DNA from: Chitinophagales bacterium
GTDB taxonomy: Bacteria > Bacteroidota > Bacteroidia > Chitinophagales > Chitinophagaceae
Length of the DNA: 64,000 nt
NCBI GenBank assembly: GCA_017303855.1
Contig: JAFLBL010000003.1
Coordinates: 1-64,000, forward strand
Reading direction: 5' to 3'
The translations under genes and the position numbers were made by a program. Below, piece after piece: positions 8,441-17,319 of the stretch. The notes under the pieces are model-generated. The model had not been told where the DNA came from. It saw nothing but the letters and a program-made list of their open reading frames with translations, and ran no database searches. Every line of letters begins with the position of its first letter. Position 1 is the first letter of the stretch.

Positions 8441-9259
8441 TTATACAAACAAATCAGTATACAACTGCGCACCAGGAACTACTGAATATTTTTCAAGATC
8501 AGTAATGCCTTCTTCTGCCAGCACCTGTTCATCGATGTACAGATTTCCCGTGCATTCTCCGGAAGGGCGACGCAATATCGCATAAGCGGCATCCGCCAGT
8601 ATCTCCGGCGTACGGCTCATATTGGCCAGCATGGCACCACCGAGCAGGTTACGTACCGCAGCCGTATCAATAGTAGTACGCGGCCAGAGTGAGTTGGCCG
8701 CTATCTTGTATTTAGCCAGTTCCTTCGCCCAACCGATGGTCATCATGCTCATGTTGAACTTGGTCAGTGTATACGCCACGTGTTTCTCAAACCATTTCGG
8801 ATCAAGACTAACGGGTGGCGACAAAGTAAGAATATGCGGATTCGTCGATTTTTTCAGATGTGGTATACAGGCCCTGGTCACAATAAAAGTTCCACGGACA
8901 TTGATATCGTGCATCAGGTCGAAGCGCTTGGCCTCTGTATCTTCTGTATTCGTGAGTGATATAGCCGAGGCATTATTGATCAGGATATCAATACCGCCAA
9001 AGGTTTCTATCGCTTTATCAATCACCTGTTGTACCTGTTCTTCAAACCGGATATCACACTGAACCGCAAGCGCTTTTCCTCCGGCCGCTTCGATCTCTGC
9101 GGCTGCGGTAAAAATAGTTCCTCCCAGTTTCGCATTTTCCTCCACACTCTTCGCGGCTATTACAATATTGGCTCCTTCCCTCGCCAGGCGCAATGCCATT
9201 GCTTTACCTATTCCACGCGTGGCACCGGTAATGAGGGCGGTTTTGTTGCTAAAGTCCAT
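8441..9259 (-). CDS. Short-chain dehydrogenase/reductase (HSDL2-like)
   Basis: 272 residues with a complete classical SDR core. The NAD(P)-binding TGATRGIG is at residues 11-18, NNASA lies near 95-99, and the active-site YxxxK is in VAYTLTKFNMS near 163-167. The insert VEENAKLGGTIFTAAAEIEAAGG between beta2 and the DIRFEEQV segment, and the ending SGECTGNLYIDEQVLAEEG, resemble the hydroxysteroid dehydrogenase-like 2 subgroup. It is probably a cytoplasmic NAD(P)-dependent oxidoreductase on an acyl or hydroxy substrate; no substrate can be deduced. Single gene, ATG at 9259, followed upstream by a short AGTTGAAAGGTTGAAAAG repeat arm (9259-9285). Fold is certain, subgroup moderate. Confidence 0.85.
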   Translation of the reverse strand: MDFSNKTALITGATRGIGKAMALRLAREGANIVIAAKSVEENAKLGGTIFTAAAEIEAAGGKALAVQCDIRFEEQVQQVIDKAIETFGGIDILINNASAISLTNTEDTEAKRFDLMHDINVRGTFIVTRACIPHLKKSTNPHILTLSPPVSLDPKWFEKHVAYTLTKFNMSMMTIGWAKELAKYKIAANSLWPRTTIDTAAVRNLLGGAMLANMSRTPEILADAAYAILRRPSGECTGNLYIDEQVLAEEGITDLEKYSVVPGAQLYTDLFV

Positions 9260-9402
9260 AGTTGAAAGGTTGAAAAGTTGATATGTTCAGGCCCGGGATA
9301 AAGTTATCTTAGAAAACCGGGTTGACAAATCTTTACTGAAAAGATTCACCTGTATTGATAATTTCACTTACCAGCGCCCCGGCACCTGGCACCTGACACC
9401 TT

Positions 9403-9978
9403 TTACTTCGGCATCCCGTTTTCCGACACTTTCAGATTTCCCGTGGTCTCTTTAAATGTAATCCGGCCAAGGTCCTGAGTGGCTTCAAGACCTTTGCCGC
9501 CAAAAATGTTTTTCCCGGGGCCCCTGTAAACGGCGTACTTGTCTGTATAAAACAACTTGGTGGACTGGTTCCACCAGAGATCATCGCTCCGCAGGGTATC
9601 GCCCTTTACACTGATCACCACCACACTGTCGCGGAGATATACCATATTGAGGTTTTCATAATAGATACCGTACTTACAATCCAGCCAGGTTTCCAGTTTT
9701 CTTGTACTGTCATTGTAAAAATCACAATGCAGGGTCCTGGGAAATTCTACAGAAATGGTATCATCATTGGTACGGATCATCAGGGGTGCCGTCAGTTTGG
9801 CCCGGAGTTCCCCGTCCTGGCTCATATAACTCACCACATTGGTCGCCTCTTCTTTCATCACTACGCGGCGGGTCCAGTCATTGAGTACTTTATCGTCATT
9901 CTCGCAGGAAGAAACAAAAAAACAGCCTGTGATCAACAAGGCTGTTTGAATGAATTTATGGAGCATAGAGGCCTGCAT
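9403..9978 (-). CDS. lptC: LptC-like LPS export lipoprotein
   Basis: About 191 residues from the start chosen here. A short signal sequence ends in a lipobox-like VSSC (FIQTALLITGCFFVSSCEND). The rest matches the LptC beta-jellyroll: YMSQDGELRAKLTAPLMIR, DTISVEFPRTLHCDFYNDS, TWLDCKYGIYYE, LRDSVVVISVKGDTLRSDDL, then YTDKYAVYRGPGKNIFGGKG. LptC carries lipid A between the inner-membrane LptBFG complex and the periplasmic bridge. The frame is open back to 10041 via GTG. ATGs at 9999, 9978 and 9966 all avoid overlap with the upstream gene and I cannot choose firmly. It sits last in a coaX / OMP / lptC unit. Confidence 0.75.
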   Translation of the reverse strand: MQASMLHKFIQTALLITGCFFVSSCENDDKVLNDWTRRVVMKEEATNVVSYMSQDGELRAKLTAPLMIRTNDDTISVEFPRTLHCDFYNDSTRKLETWLDCKYGIYYENLNMVYLRDSVVVISVKGDTLRSDDLWWNQSTKLFYTDKYAVYRGPGKNIFGGKGLEATQDLGRITFKETTGNLKVSENGMPK

Positions 9979-10006
9979 CGTCAATAGTGGCCGGGACATT
10001 CCCCGG

Positions 10007-11425
10007 TTATTCGTATTTACGTTTGATAAACCAGATATCACTCAGGGAGAAACCAAGTGAAAACCGAAAGAGGTTTTCCTTCAGCAGATTGTCATTATTT
10101 CCCCGCTTGATAATTTCAAAACCGAGATTGATAAAGGTAGCCTGGTTGGGTGCCTGGCGATTGACCGCCATCGGCAGACCGAGTCCGAAACTCAGTCCCA
10201 ACTGTGATAACTTATTACCCACTTTCACATAATCAGGTCCGGTAAAGAAACCAAAGCGGTAAGCTATATTGCTGAAATAATTGCGCTTCGGGATCGGGTT
10301 GATCTGGGCGCCTACCCGCAGTTCCCAGTTGCTTTTTACTGAATCTGACTGACCGTAAAACCGGTAATTGTCCCATTTCTGTTGGGCAAAATCAACGCCC
10401 AGCATAAAACCACCTTCTTTATTTACCACGGCAAATTTCTGTAAGATCAATCCCACTGTATAGGAAGCCGGCATTTCAATAGTGCCTTTTACATCACGCA
10501 CATCGGAAACGCTGTCGAGCCGTACATTACCGGTATTGTCATTATAAACAAATGTTTCGCGTACCCGGTCCTGTTTGCCATTGAGTTTCTGTGCCCAGTT
10601 ACCAAAGGCACCGATTGTCAGTTGCATCTTCTCATTCAACGGCAATTTATACTGGAAGCCGGCATTGAACCAGAGATTACCAAAATTGGTACGGGTTTCA
10701 TAATTGGCCATATAATACGTAACCGTATCATTGATCAGGGCACGGCGGGTACTGTAATCTTTTTTGCCAAACAAATAACCGAAATTAAAACCGACACTCA
10801 GTTTTTCTTCCTGCTTATGCTTCATTTTATTGAAAAGGCTGAAACCGGTTCCGCCGGAAAACAGGTAGGAACCACCATCGCCGGAATATAAAGTTGAAGC
10901 ACTGTCAATCGGTAATTGGGTGATCGGATCCTTCAGCCGCTGGGCACTATAGATTTTGTAACTGATCCTGGATACCGGGCGGATACCAAAGCTCAGTCCC
11001 CAGTCTTTTTTCAAAGGCACGCCCACCTGTACATAGGAAAAAAGGGCGTTACTGGCGGTGAATTTCAACGTATTATTCGGCTCGCGGAGCGTGCGGTTTT
11101 CAAAATTCAACCCGATATCGAGGATAGTACGACCGGAACCCAGTTTTTTAGAATTCTTTTCCCGCATCGCCTGGAAGCTGGAAAAAGAAGCCGGGTTATT
11201 AAAATTGATAGAAAGCTGATCGGTATAACCGGCAGAAATACCGGCCATACTGCGGTTCACAATATTGGTAGCCGGCACCAGGTCCCCGATACCATATCGG
11301 GAATAGGGGGAGTTATCCTGTGAAATTGCAGGGATTACAAAGCAGCTGTTTAAAACCAGAAACGTCCACCCGAACCTGTGTAACGCCTTGATTTTCTTAG
11401 GGGTTATTAACTTCACTAATTGCAT
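10007..11425 (-). CDS. Outer-membrane barrel protein between coaX and lptC
   Basis: 472 residues. A signal peptide (FGWTFLVLNSCFVIPAISQ, cleavage near ISQ-DN) precedes DNSPYSRYGIGDLVPATN, a conserved start seen in Bacteroidota barrel proteins of unassigned function. The rest is rich in alternating strands with Gly and aromatics (FGNLWFNAGFQYKLPLNEK, LTIGAFGNWAQKLNG, GGFMLGVDFAQQKWDNYRF) and ends SLSDIWFIKRKYE, close to a barrel C-terminus. The start at 11425 overlaps coaX by 29 bp, which points to translational coupling. Its position beside an LptC-like gene suggests envelope biogenesis, but that is inference. I recognise the type, not a named protein. Confidence 0.7.
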   Translation of the reverse strand: MQLVKLITPKKIKALHRFGWTFLVLNSCFVIPAISQDNSPYSRYGIGDLVPATNIVNRSMAGISAGYTDQLSINFNNPASFSSFQAMREKNSKKLGSGRTILDIGLNFENRTLREPNNTLKFTASNALFSYVQVGVPLKKDWGLSFGIRPVSRISYKIYSAQRLKDPITQLPIDSASTLYSGDGGSYLFSGGTGFSLFNKMKHKQEEKLSVGFNFGYLFGKKDYSTRRALINDTVTYYMANYETRTNFGNLWFNAGFQYKLPLNEKMQLTIGAFGNWAQKLNGKQDRVRETFVYNDNTGNVRLDSVSDVRDVKGTIEMPASYTVGLILQKFAVVNKEGGFMLGVDFAQQKWDNYRFYGQSDSVKSNWELRVGAQINPIPKRNYFSNIAYRFGFFTGPDYVKVGNKLSQLGLSFGLGLPMAVNRQAPNQATFINLGFEIIKRGNNDNLLKENLFRFSLGFSLSDIWFIKRKYE

Positions 11426-12125
11426 ACAGACCTTTAAATATTAAATCAGGGTCTGCAAATATCCTGTTTTTAAGGTGTGAAGCCAAATAGACTATATCCC
11501 CCCCGGTTAAAAGCACGTTAATGTTCCGGTATTTCTCTTTATATGCCTCTATAAAACCATCCATTTCTTTTGCCATACCCAGCACCACACCGGAGAGAAT
11601 ATTGGTATTGGTATCATAGCCCATCAGGGGCACATTGCTGTCTGCCTTTACCAGGGGCAGCTTGGCCGTATAATAATTGAGGGATTTGAGGCGCATTTCC
11701 AGTCCGGGGGAAATAGCCCCGCCCACAAACTCATGATACTTATTAATGAAATTATAGGTGATACAGGACCCCATACCAATGACCAGGTTATTATAAGTGG
11801 GGTAAAAGTGGATGGCTGCAGCCGTCAGGGCAAGCCGGTCGGCCCCGATGGTTTCCGGTTTGCCCACCGGTGTGGTAAAGGCCACTTTGGTCAGGTGACT
11901 CAGTTTATGAAAACGGGTTTGTGCAGCCAGCAGCTCTTCAATAGCGGGATTATGATCAATAACAGATGAAAGTATCGATTTGGCAGGTTTATAGCGGCTT
12001 AGCAGGGATTGTACGGTTTCCGTCGTGTCATCGGCCAGCACCACTGCCTCCCTCATATCTGCTCCATGAAAAACAGCAACCTTCTTCCGGGTATTGCCAA
12101 AATCAAAACAAAGTGTAATTGCCAT
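11397..12125 (-). CDS. coaX: Type III pantothenate kinase
   Basis: Catalyses the first step of coenzyme A synthesis, phosphorylating pantothenate with ATP. The 242-residue product has the ASKHA-fold phosphate loop DFGNTRKKVAVF at 8-19, the GADRLALTAAAIHFYP segment with the family GxDR motif, GMGSCITYNFIN, and GGAISPGLEMRLKSL, all typical of CoaX. The length is close to the family norm. The ATG at 12125 is the only sensible start. It overlaps the next gene by 29 bp and probably heads an operon with the barrel protein and lptC. Confidence 0.92.
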   Translation of the reverse strand: MAITLCFDFGNTRKKVAVFHGADMREAVVLADDTTETVQSLLSRYKPAKSILSSVIDHNPAIEELLAAQTRFHKLSHLTKVAFTTPVGKPETIGADRLALTAAAIHFYPTYNNLVIGMGSCITYNFINKYHEFVGGAISPGLEMRLKSLNYYTAKLPLVKADSNVPLMGYDTNTNILSGVVLGMAKEMDGFIEAYKEKYRNINVLLTGGDIVYLASHLKNRIFADPDLIFKGLYAISEVNNP

Positions 12126-12168
12126 AATGTGATTTGGGCAATAAAAATAAGACTTTAGCGGGTACGGA

Positions 12169-12969
12169 TCAGAGCATTAATAACTCGGGCGCCAGGCATT
12201 CGGCCACTGCTTCCCCGGACAGGTAGAAATAGGCCATCAGCATTTTCAGTTTACGCTCCAGCCATACTTTACAGATATGATGCACATGTACATTGTCTTT
12301 TGACCGGGAGAGTTCGAACCGGACCGGTATATCCACCGAAGTAATTACCTGTTCTACTTCCTTACGGGTCAGAAAAAGGTTTTTCCAGTCAGATAATACA
12401 AGTTCCTGCGGGGAAAAACGGAAGCGGTGTTTAAAAGGTAAAATGCGCCGGGTTATTGCATTTACCAATAACTGGAAACGGCTATAACGGGTTTTGGAAA
12501 AAGAATCTGCATCCACGATGGTAAAGAATAAAAAACCTCCGGGCTTCAGGGTACTCAGCATCCGTTTCATTACGTCCGGACTGAATTCACAGAACTCACC
12601 CAATGTGCCGATCGAATAGACAAAGTCAAACTTTTCTTCCGTGTTAAAATCTTCAATACTGGACTGCACCAATGAAGTAACGCCATCCAGATCGGGACGT
12701 TTACGAACCGTTTCCTTTGCAAAAGCGAGCATGTCCTTTGAAATGTCCACCCCTACCAGTCTTTTTACATTATGTAAAAAGTCAAAATAGCGACCGGTTC
12801 CACAACCCAGCTCCAGCACGGATACCTGTCCGTCATTGCTGAAACAGGCGGCTCTCAGGTTATCCCGGTATACCTGATGTGTTACTTCTGCAGGAACTTC
12901 CTTGGGATAAATATCTGCAAGATCGCCGGAAAAAAAATCGCGTGACCGGATGTTCTGCTTGGTTAGCAT
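12169..12969 (-). CDS. Class I SAM-dependent methyltransferase
   Basis: 266 residues. Motif I is LELGCGTGRYFDFL near 52-65 and motif II is VGVDISKDMLAFAKETV. The acidic post-II stretch EEKFDFVYSIGTLGEFCEF and the LKPGGFLFFTIVDADSF strand complete a Rossmann methyltransferase fold of the Methyltransf_11/25 kind. The C-terminal third is unusual and holds several basic segments (FKHRFRFSPQELVLSDWKNLFLTRKEVEQVI). The substrate is unknown. It is the last gene before a 1.3-kb gene-poor repeat region; no strict promoter element was seen just upstream. Fold is confident. Confidence 0.82.
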   Translation of the reverse strand: MLTKQNIRSRDFFSGDLADIYPKEVPAEVTHQVYRDNLRAACFSNDGQVSVLELGCGTGRYFDFLHNVKRLVGVDISKDMLAFAKETVRKRPDLDGVTSLVQSSIEDFNTEEKFDFVYSIGTLGEFCEFSPDVMKRMLSTLKPGGFLFFTIVDADSFSKTRYSRFQLLVNAITRRILPFKHRFRFSPQELVLSDWKNLFLTRKEVEQVITSVDIPVRFELSRSKDNVHVHHICKVWLERKLKMLMAYFYLSGEAVAECLAPELLML

Positions 12970-13170
12970 AATTGAAGGTGGATGGTTTCAATGGTTTATT
13001 AAAGGGATAAAGAAACGAAAAACAGGGCAGATTTCATACACTTTACGCAAGTTTGATTTGAAAAAATCTGAATGATCCAGTGTGCTTTCAACATAAAATT
13101 ATCAATGATTTTCAGTGCTTAACAAAGGTGAAAATTGTTAAATATAACATAGATGAATAAACGAATATGA

Positions 13171-13290
13171 GATGCCGATTTGCCGATTTGCTGATTAGTT
13201 GATGTGCCGATTTGCCGATGTGCCGATGTGCCGATTTGCCGATGTGCTGATTTTGAGGTGAATGGAGGTGAATGGAGGTGAACGGGATTT
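13171..13290. repeat. Simple tandem repeats (9-bp and 10-bp words)
   Basis: From 13171 the word TGCCGATTT / TGCCGATGT repeats about eight times with 9-bp period and some variation. It is followed at about 13254-13284 by GAGGTGAATG repeated three times with 10-bp period. No ORF of note crosses it. Length variation between strains would be expected. Confidence 0.8.
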
Positions 13291-13322
13291 ACTGAAAGAT
13301 GAAAATGAAGAATAGCAGTTGG

Positions 13323-14176
13323 CCGGGCAGCATACTGCTGCCCGGTCCTATTCTGTCGCTTGCAGCGACATGACGAAATAATACAACAAAGGCTTAACGA
13401 GGCTTACAGCCTCGTGGTATTAGAAAAAGGCGCCGAAAAAATAACACGATCGATTCAGTATAAAGATTTAAAAGCAGCAGACGTTTGGGGCATCTGTATA
13501 AAACGGCTTTTCGATTTTCCAAGCTTAAGATTGCGAGCCGGTTTAACAAGGCCCTTTCCTCAATACATTAAAATCCATAACCCGGCCCTGGTATACGGAT
13601 CTGATAATTTATACTTCCTTTAATAATTTGAAAAGCAGGTCAGCCCCTTGCTGGTGCTATACAAAAACGCCGATCAGTGCGTCGCTAAAGAAGTACTTGC
13701 TTGCGCATGGTGGGCCGGTGATGCCGATGATACCCCATTTGTCTTGCCCTCAGCTATAAACAGACGAGGCTGAAAACGGCAGAATATTTCCGACTGATGC
13801 TTTAATACAGACGAGGCTGAAATCCTCGTTTAGCAACTACTATTCATCATTCCGTTGTCGCCGAAAGCGGCAGAATATTTCCGACTGCTGCTTTAATACA
13901 GACGAGGCTGGAAGCCTCGTTTAGCAACTACTATTCATCATTCCGTTATCGCCGAAAACGGCAGAATATTTCCGACTGATGCTTTAATACAGACGAGGCT
14001 GGAAGCCTCGTTTAGCAACTACTATTCATCATTCGGTTGTCGCCGAAAACGGCAGAATATTTCCGACTGATGCTTTAATACAGACGAGGCTGGAAGCCTC
14101 GTTTAGCAACTACTATTCATCATTCGGTTGTCGCTCAAAGCGACAGAATAGTGCCGGGCAGCAGTATGCTGCCCGG
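13323..14176. mobile_element. 854-bp element with 48-bp hairpin-containing inverted ends
   Basis: The left end (13323-13370) is the palindrome CCGGGCAGCATACTGCTGCCC (23 bp with its last GG), 8 bp, then the hairpin TGTCGCTTGCAGCGACA. The right end (14129-14176) is the same two modules in reverse order and orientation, the 23-bp palindrome matching exactly. Between the ends lie another hairpin (ACGAGGCTTACAGCCTCGT, 13397-13415), about 340 bp without a recognisable gene, and a 91-bp tandem array. The 87-codon open frame at 13360-13623 overlaps the left end and matches nothing I know. No transposase is present, so a non-autonomous MITE- or REP-like origin is inferred. I found no target-site duplication. 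Confidence 0.5.
13761..14151. repeat. 91-bp tandem repeat array, about 4.5 copies
   Basis: The word CAGACGAGGCTG starts at 13808, 13899, 13990 and 14081, exactly 91 bp apart. A shortened first copy at 13761 lacks about 44 bp. Each unit carries two potential hairpins, ACGAGGCTGGAAGCCTCGT and TTGTCGCCGAAAACGGCAGAA, plus the unpaired TAGCAACTACTATTCATCAT. Copies differ at a few positions only. In the last copy the second hairpin becomes TGTCGCTCAAAGCGACA, the version found in the element ends. No spacers differ between units, so this is not CRISPR. Confidence 0.85.
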
Positions 14177-14283
14177 AAAGTATCAGTAGTAAAAAATAGT
14201 CAGGCTTTTTAACACACTGCCATTTTCAACCTGAACCTGTAAATAATGACTTTCCCCGGCTACTAACTCCCGGCTACTAACTA

Positions 14284-15465
14284 CTAACTAACCTCTCTTT
14301 CGTACAAATAAATCATTCCCGTAAAAAACACGGAAAGAAATAAGCCATACTGCATCTCAGGTGTGCTTTCATATAAACAGGTCAGGGCGATAAATAAAAC
14401 CCATACAGCGGTCAGGTAATTCCGCGTATTATATAAACGATATAACAGGAAGAGGAGCAGAAGTACAGGAACAAGCCCCATTACCCAGCCGGCAGTAAGT
14501 CCCCATTGCAGGTATTGATTGAAGGGCCATTGATAATTTATACGGCTGTCCGGGTATGTTGTCTTTATTCTTTCTTCCAGTTTTGCAGCCGCGCCGGCTA
14601 CACCCAGGCCTGCGGGGTTTTCCCGGATCAGTGCGGCCGCCGTTTCATTGACCATCCGCCGCACCGCATCCGATCCGCCCAGCTTTTCAGCCGCCCGCTG
14701 CTCACGCCACTCCCACTGCATATACTGTATCTTCTTCCGGGCAAAGGGAATCGTATAAAACAGTGCCGGCAAAATCAAAAGGAGTAACAAGGACCAGTAT
14801 ACGTATTTTCTTTTTCCCTGCCTGAGCAGAAAAAGTATTCCCCCGGCAAGGCTGATCAGCAGCACAAACAACCAACCCGTTCGCACGGCGAGCAAAAGCA
14901 GGAAGCAGGAAAAGTATAGAATAAAATATACAGCCGGTCTTTTATGCTCCATCAGTCCGTAGTACCATGCCAGCGCCAGGCAACCACTGATCCAGATGGT
15001 AAACCGCTGGTGATCGCCATTCATCAGGGTATAGGCCACCTGTCCTTTTTCATATAAAGTGGCCAGTCCCTCGTGCAGCAGCATATCATACAGACTGGGC
15101 AGCGTACTCAGCACGCCCAACGATAACAGGACCGGTATGCACCACCGGGTGCCGGCAACCAGGTACCCGGACAAACAAAGAATACTGATACTGCTGAGGT
15201 GAAAGAAAAAGCGCTGTACCGTGTACATGTCCGGTTCACGCAGCAATAACCAGGTATAAAAAAGGCTGATACCGGCCACGGTATAGAGTAATGGCTTTTT
15301 ACAAACACGAATAAAATCACGCCGGAATGCAGGTATAAAAAGAAACAGGATGCCCGCCCCCGTTAGTATACTGAGCAAGGCACGGGAAAACAGCAGTCCC
15401 GCAATCAACAGGACAAGCAACACAAGTGCTGTGTAGCGGAAATACAACGATGAAGGCTGTTCCAT
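14284..15465 (-). CDS. O-antigen ligase/polymerase-like membrane protein
   Basis: 393 residues with roughly ten to eleven hydrophobic helices spread over the whole length and a longer extracytoplasmic loop around 225-300 (KKIQYMQWEWREQRAAEKLGG, then AALIRENPAGLGVAG). That architecture and the NPAGLGVAGA stretch fit the Wzy_C / O-antigen ligase (WaaL) superfamily, which joins polymerised glycan to a lipid or polymerises repeat units in the inner membrane. It leads into three glycosyltransferase genes, which supports a surface-glycan role. WaaL and Wzy types cannot be separated from sequence alone. Sequence identity between members is low, so confidence is moderate. Confidence 0.65.
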   Translation of the reverse strand: MEQPSSLYFRYTALVLLVLLIAGLLFSRALLSILTGAGILFLFIPAFRRDFIRVCKKPLLYTVAGISLFYTWLLLREPDMYTVQRFFFHLSSISILCLSGYLVAGTRWCIPVLLSLGVLSTLPSLYDMLLHEGLATLYEKGQVAYTLMNGDHQRFTIWISGCLALAWYYGLMEHKRPAVYFILYFSCFLLLLAVRTGWLFVLLISLAGGILFLLRQGKRKYVYWSLLLLLILPALFYTIPFARKKIQYMQWEWREQRAAEKLGGSDAVRRMVNETAAALIRENPAGLGVAGAAAKLEERIKTTYPDSRINYQWPFNQYLQWGLTAGWVMGLVPVLLLLFLLYRLYNTRNYLTAVWVLFIALTCLYESTPEMQYGLFLSVFFTGMIYLYEREVS

Positions 15466-15493
15466 GTATTACGGCTGCTCTTACGGGCAGGCA

Positions 15494-16396
15494 TTATATA
15501 ATCGTATAGTTTTTGCTGATGAACAACTGTTTGCCGGTTGTTTCCTGCACGAACTTCAGCAGTTTCTCTTTCAGCTTCATATTATTCAACGCCGGATTAT
15601 AATCAAAGGTCCAGTCCTGCTGCGCGATTCTTTCTTTCATCAGCGCCGGATGCGTGCCTTTGAACGGATAGAGAAAGTCGATTTTGGTATAATCAAAGGA
15701 ACTCTTATTGCCCAGCGACGCTTTGATCCATTCATCCGAGTCATGCCAGCGTTTTCCGAATTCAATTTGCTTTTGCAATTGCTTTTCCGGACTCTTTACA
15801 TAACTGTAATGGTATACGGCCGGCTCAATCAGTTTCACCCGGAGCTTCCTGCCCTTTTCGTCCAGCGGACGATCCGGGTTATTAAATACCCGGAAACCCT
15901 GCGAATCCCTGAAACTGCGGATTGAAGGATGATTGCGGATAATCCTGATTTCCCGCTGATGAAAACGACGGGACGGGGCATAATGCAGGTAATCGCCAAA
16001 GAAATGAATAAAGGGGAATAAAAATCCTTCCACGTTTTTGTTGGGCAGTTCCTGCTCCATCAGTGTCCGGATGGCCGGCAGGTCTTTTTCATGTATCAAT
16101 TCATCGGCCTGTATATGAAAAATCCAGTCGGCATCTTTACTTACATGATCCAGCCCGATATTGGCCTGCTGCGCAAAAATATGCCCCCCCGAACGCATTT
16201 TCGGATCCCATACCGAATCCACTATTTTAATCTTCGGGTCATTGATCTGCTCCACCAGCTCCCGGCTGCCATCCTTGCTGTCGCCCACCACCATGATAAA
16301 CTCATCCACCACCGGCAGTATACTTTTGATGGACTCCGCAAACGGATAATCGTAGTACACCCCGTTTCTGACATATGAAAAAGCCGCTACCTTCAT
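15494..16396 (-). CDS. Glycosyltransferase family 2 protein
   Basis: 300 residues from the ATG at 16396 (MKVAAFSYVRNGVYYDYP), chosen over the GTG at 16450 because the conserved fold begins there. The GT-A core is visible: the start strand VAAFSYVRN, VVDEFIMVVGDSKDGS, and the nucleotide/metal region WIFHIQADELIHE, where the DXD-like triplet is QAD as in this subgroup. The ending KIDFLYPFKGTHPALMKERI is typical of a Bacteroidota GT2 subgroup. It probably adds a sugar to a lipid-linked glycan on the cytoplasmic side. It lies between a GT25 gene and the O-antigen ligase-like gene in the same direction. Sugar specificity is unknown. Confidence 0.8.
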   Translation of the reverse strand: MKVAAFSYVRNGVYYDYPFAESIKSILPVVDEFIMVVGDSKDGSRELVEQINDPKIKIVDSVWDPKMRSGGHIFAQQANIGLDHVSKDADWIFHIQADELIHEKDLPAIRTLMEQELPNKNVEGFLFPFIHFFGDYLHYAPSRRFHQREIRIIRNHPSIRSFRDSQGFRVFNNPDRPLDEKGRKLRVKLIEPAVYHYSYVKSPEKQLQKQIEFGKRWHDSDEWIKASLGNKSSFDYTKIDFLYPFKGTHPALMKERIAQQDWTFDYNPALNNMKLKEKLLKFVQETTGKQLFISKNYTII

Positions 16397-16480
16397 TTGG
16401 AATTGATTTATCAGTACAACCGGTTTACCTTTTAATAAACCATCGCACACGAAATTACATGAATAAAATATACCGGCCGG

Positions 16481-17254
16481 TTAGTGATGGATAAACGACC
16501 GGTGGCCCGGATCGAGAAACTGTTCCTGGGTAAAAAGTTTTTTCCGCGTGATAAAAGCCCTGATCCCCCCGTTCATCACCAGGTGGGAAATCAACGGGTC
16601 CGCATTGAATACAACCGGCGTTTGTGCCGGGATCAGTTTTTCACAGGCACTCAGACTGATGCCATACGCATGCAGCAAATCATGAAAACCGGCCTGTTGC
16701 AGATGGGCTGAATACGGTTTCGGCAACAAGTTGCTCACCATCAGTGGCGTCATTTTCATCAGTCGCAGGTGACTGAATACTTTATAAAAAGCCTGTTTAC
16801 ACTTGAGAGCCGGGGTGGCTGTTTCATTGCGGTCATACCCGAAATAAACCACTTCCCAGTCTTCCGGTAATTCTTTCACAGAATCCGGTAAAATATGTTC
16901 CGTATCCATCAGCGGCACTGCATCATCTTCAAAGATGAGTACCCTATTGTATTGCATGGCCACGATATGCTCATACAGTTTGCGGTGCGAGAGGGCGCAG
17001 GCGATATGACCGAGAATCATCCCCTTGCTGTAGCGGTTGAGGTGACGGGCCCGCTTGTCATCATAAATCCCTTCTTCATTTACTTTCTCCCAGCTGAGCG
17101 TATGCTTGTCCACCCCGTAGAAAAACTCAAAGGTTAATCCTTCCAGCCTTTCCTTCACTTTCTCCTGCCGGTCTGTTGCCCTTTCCAGTGTGATGACAAA
17201 AATCCGGTCGAAATATTTTTCAAGAAATGATATGGTACTATTAGGTATCTTCAA
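16481..17254 (-). CDS. Glycosyltransferase family 25 (LPS-type)
   Basis: 257 residues resembling the GT25 LPS galactosyltransferase family: FDRIFVITLERATDRQEKV, LTFEFFYGVDKHTLSW, KGMILGHIACALSHRKLYEHIV, RVLIFEDDAVPL with the acidic EDD metal site, and LPEDWEVVYFGYD. Members transfer a hexose to LPS or lipooligosaccharide cores. The only in-frame start before the conserved region is TTG at 17254, two codons after a TGA, so an unusual start codon is forced. It is divergent from the GT2 gene at 17320 with a 65-bp gap. The specific linkage is unknown. Confidence 0.82.
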   Translation of the reverse strand: MKIPNSTISFLEKYFDRIFVITLERATDRQEKVKERLEGLTFEFFYGVDKHTLSWEKVNEEGIYDDKRARHLNRYSKGMILGHIACALSHRKLYEHIVAMQYNRVLIFEDDAVPLMDTEHILPDSVKELPEDWEVVYFGYDRNETATPALKCKQAFYKVFSHLRLMKMTPLMVSNLLPKPYSAHLQQAGFHDLLHAYGISLSACEKLIPAQTPVVFNADPLISHLVMNGGIRAFITRKKLFTQEQFLDPGHRSFIHH

Positions 17255-17319
17255 TCTTCAATAATTTAACGGGTTTTACAAATATACCCGATATTATATA
17301 TGAAAAAATTTGCGGGGAG

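Noticed and set aside
13360..13623. 87-codon open frame between hairpins
   Set aside because: It starts inside a repeat end, crosses a hairpin, and matches no family I know; no promoter or conserved motif supports it. A further open stretch at about 13630-13765 (with VSPLLVLYKNADQ) lacks a start and is equally unsupported.
13761..14151. CRISPR array
   Set aside because: The 91-bp units are contiguous near-identical copies without unique spacers and no cas gene is present. The 56-bp array at 60786-60968 was rejected for the same reason.
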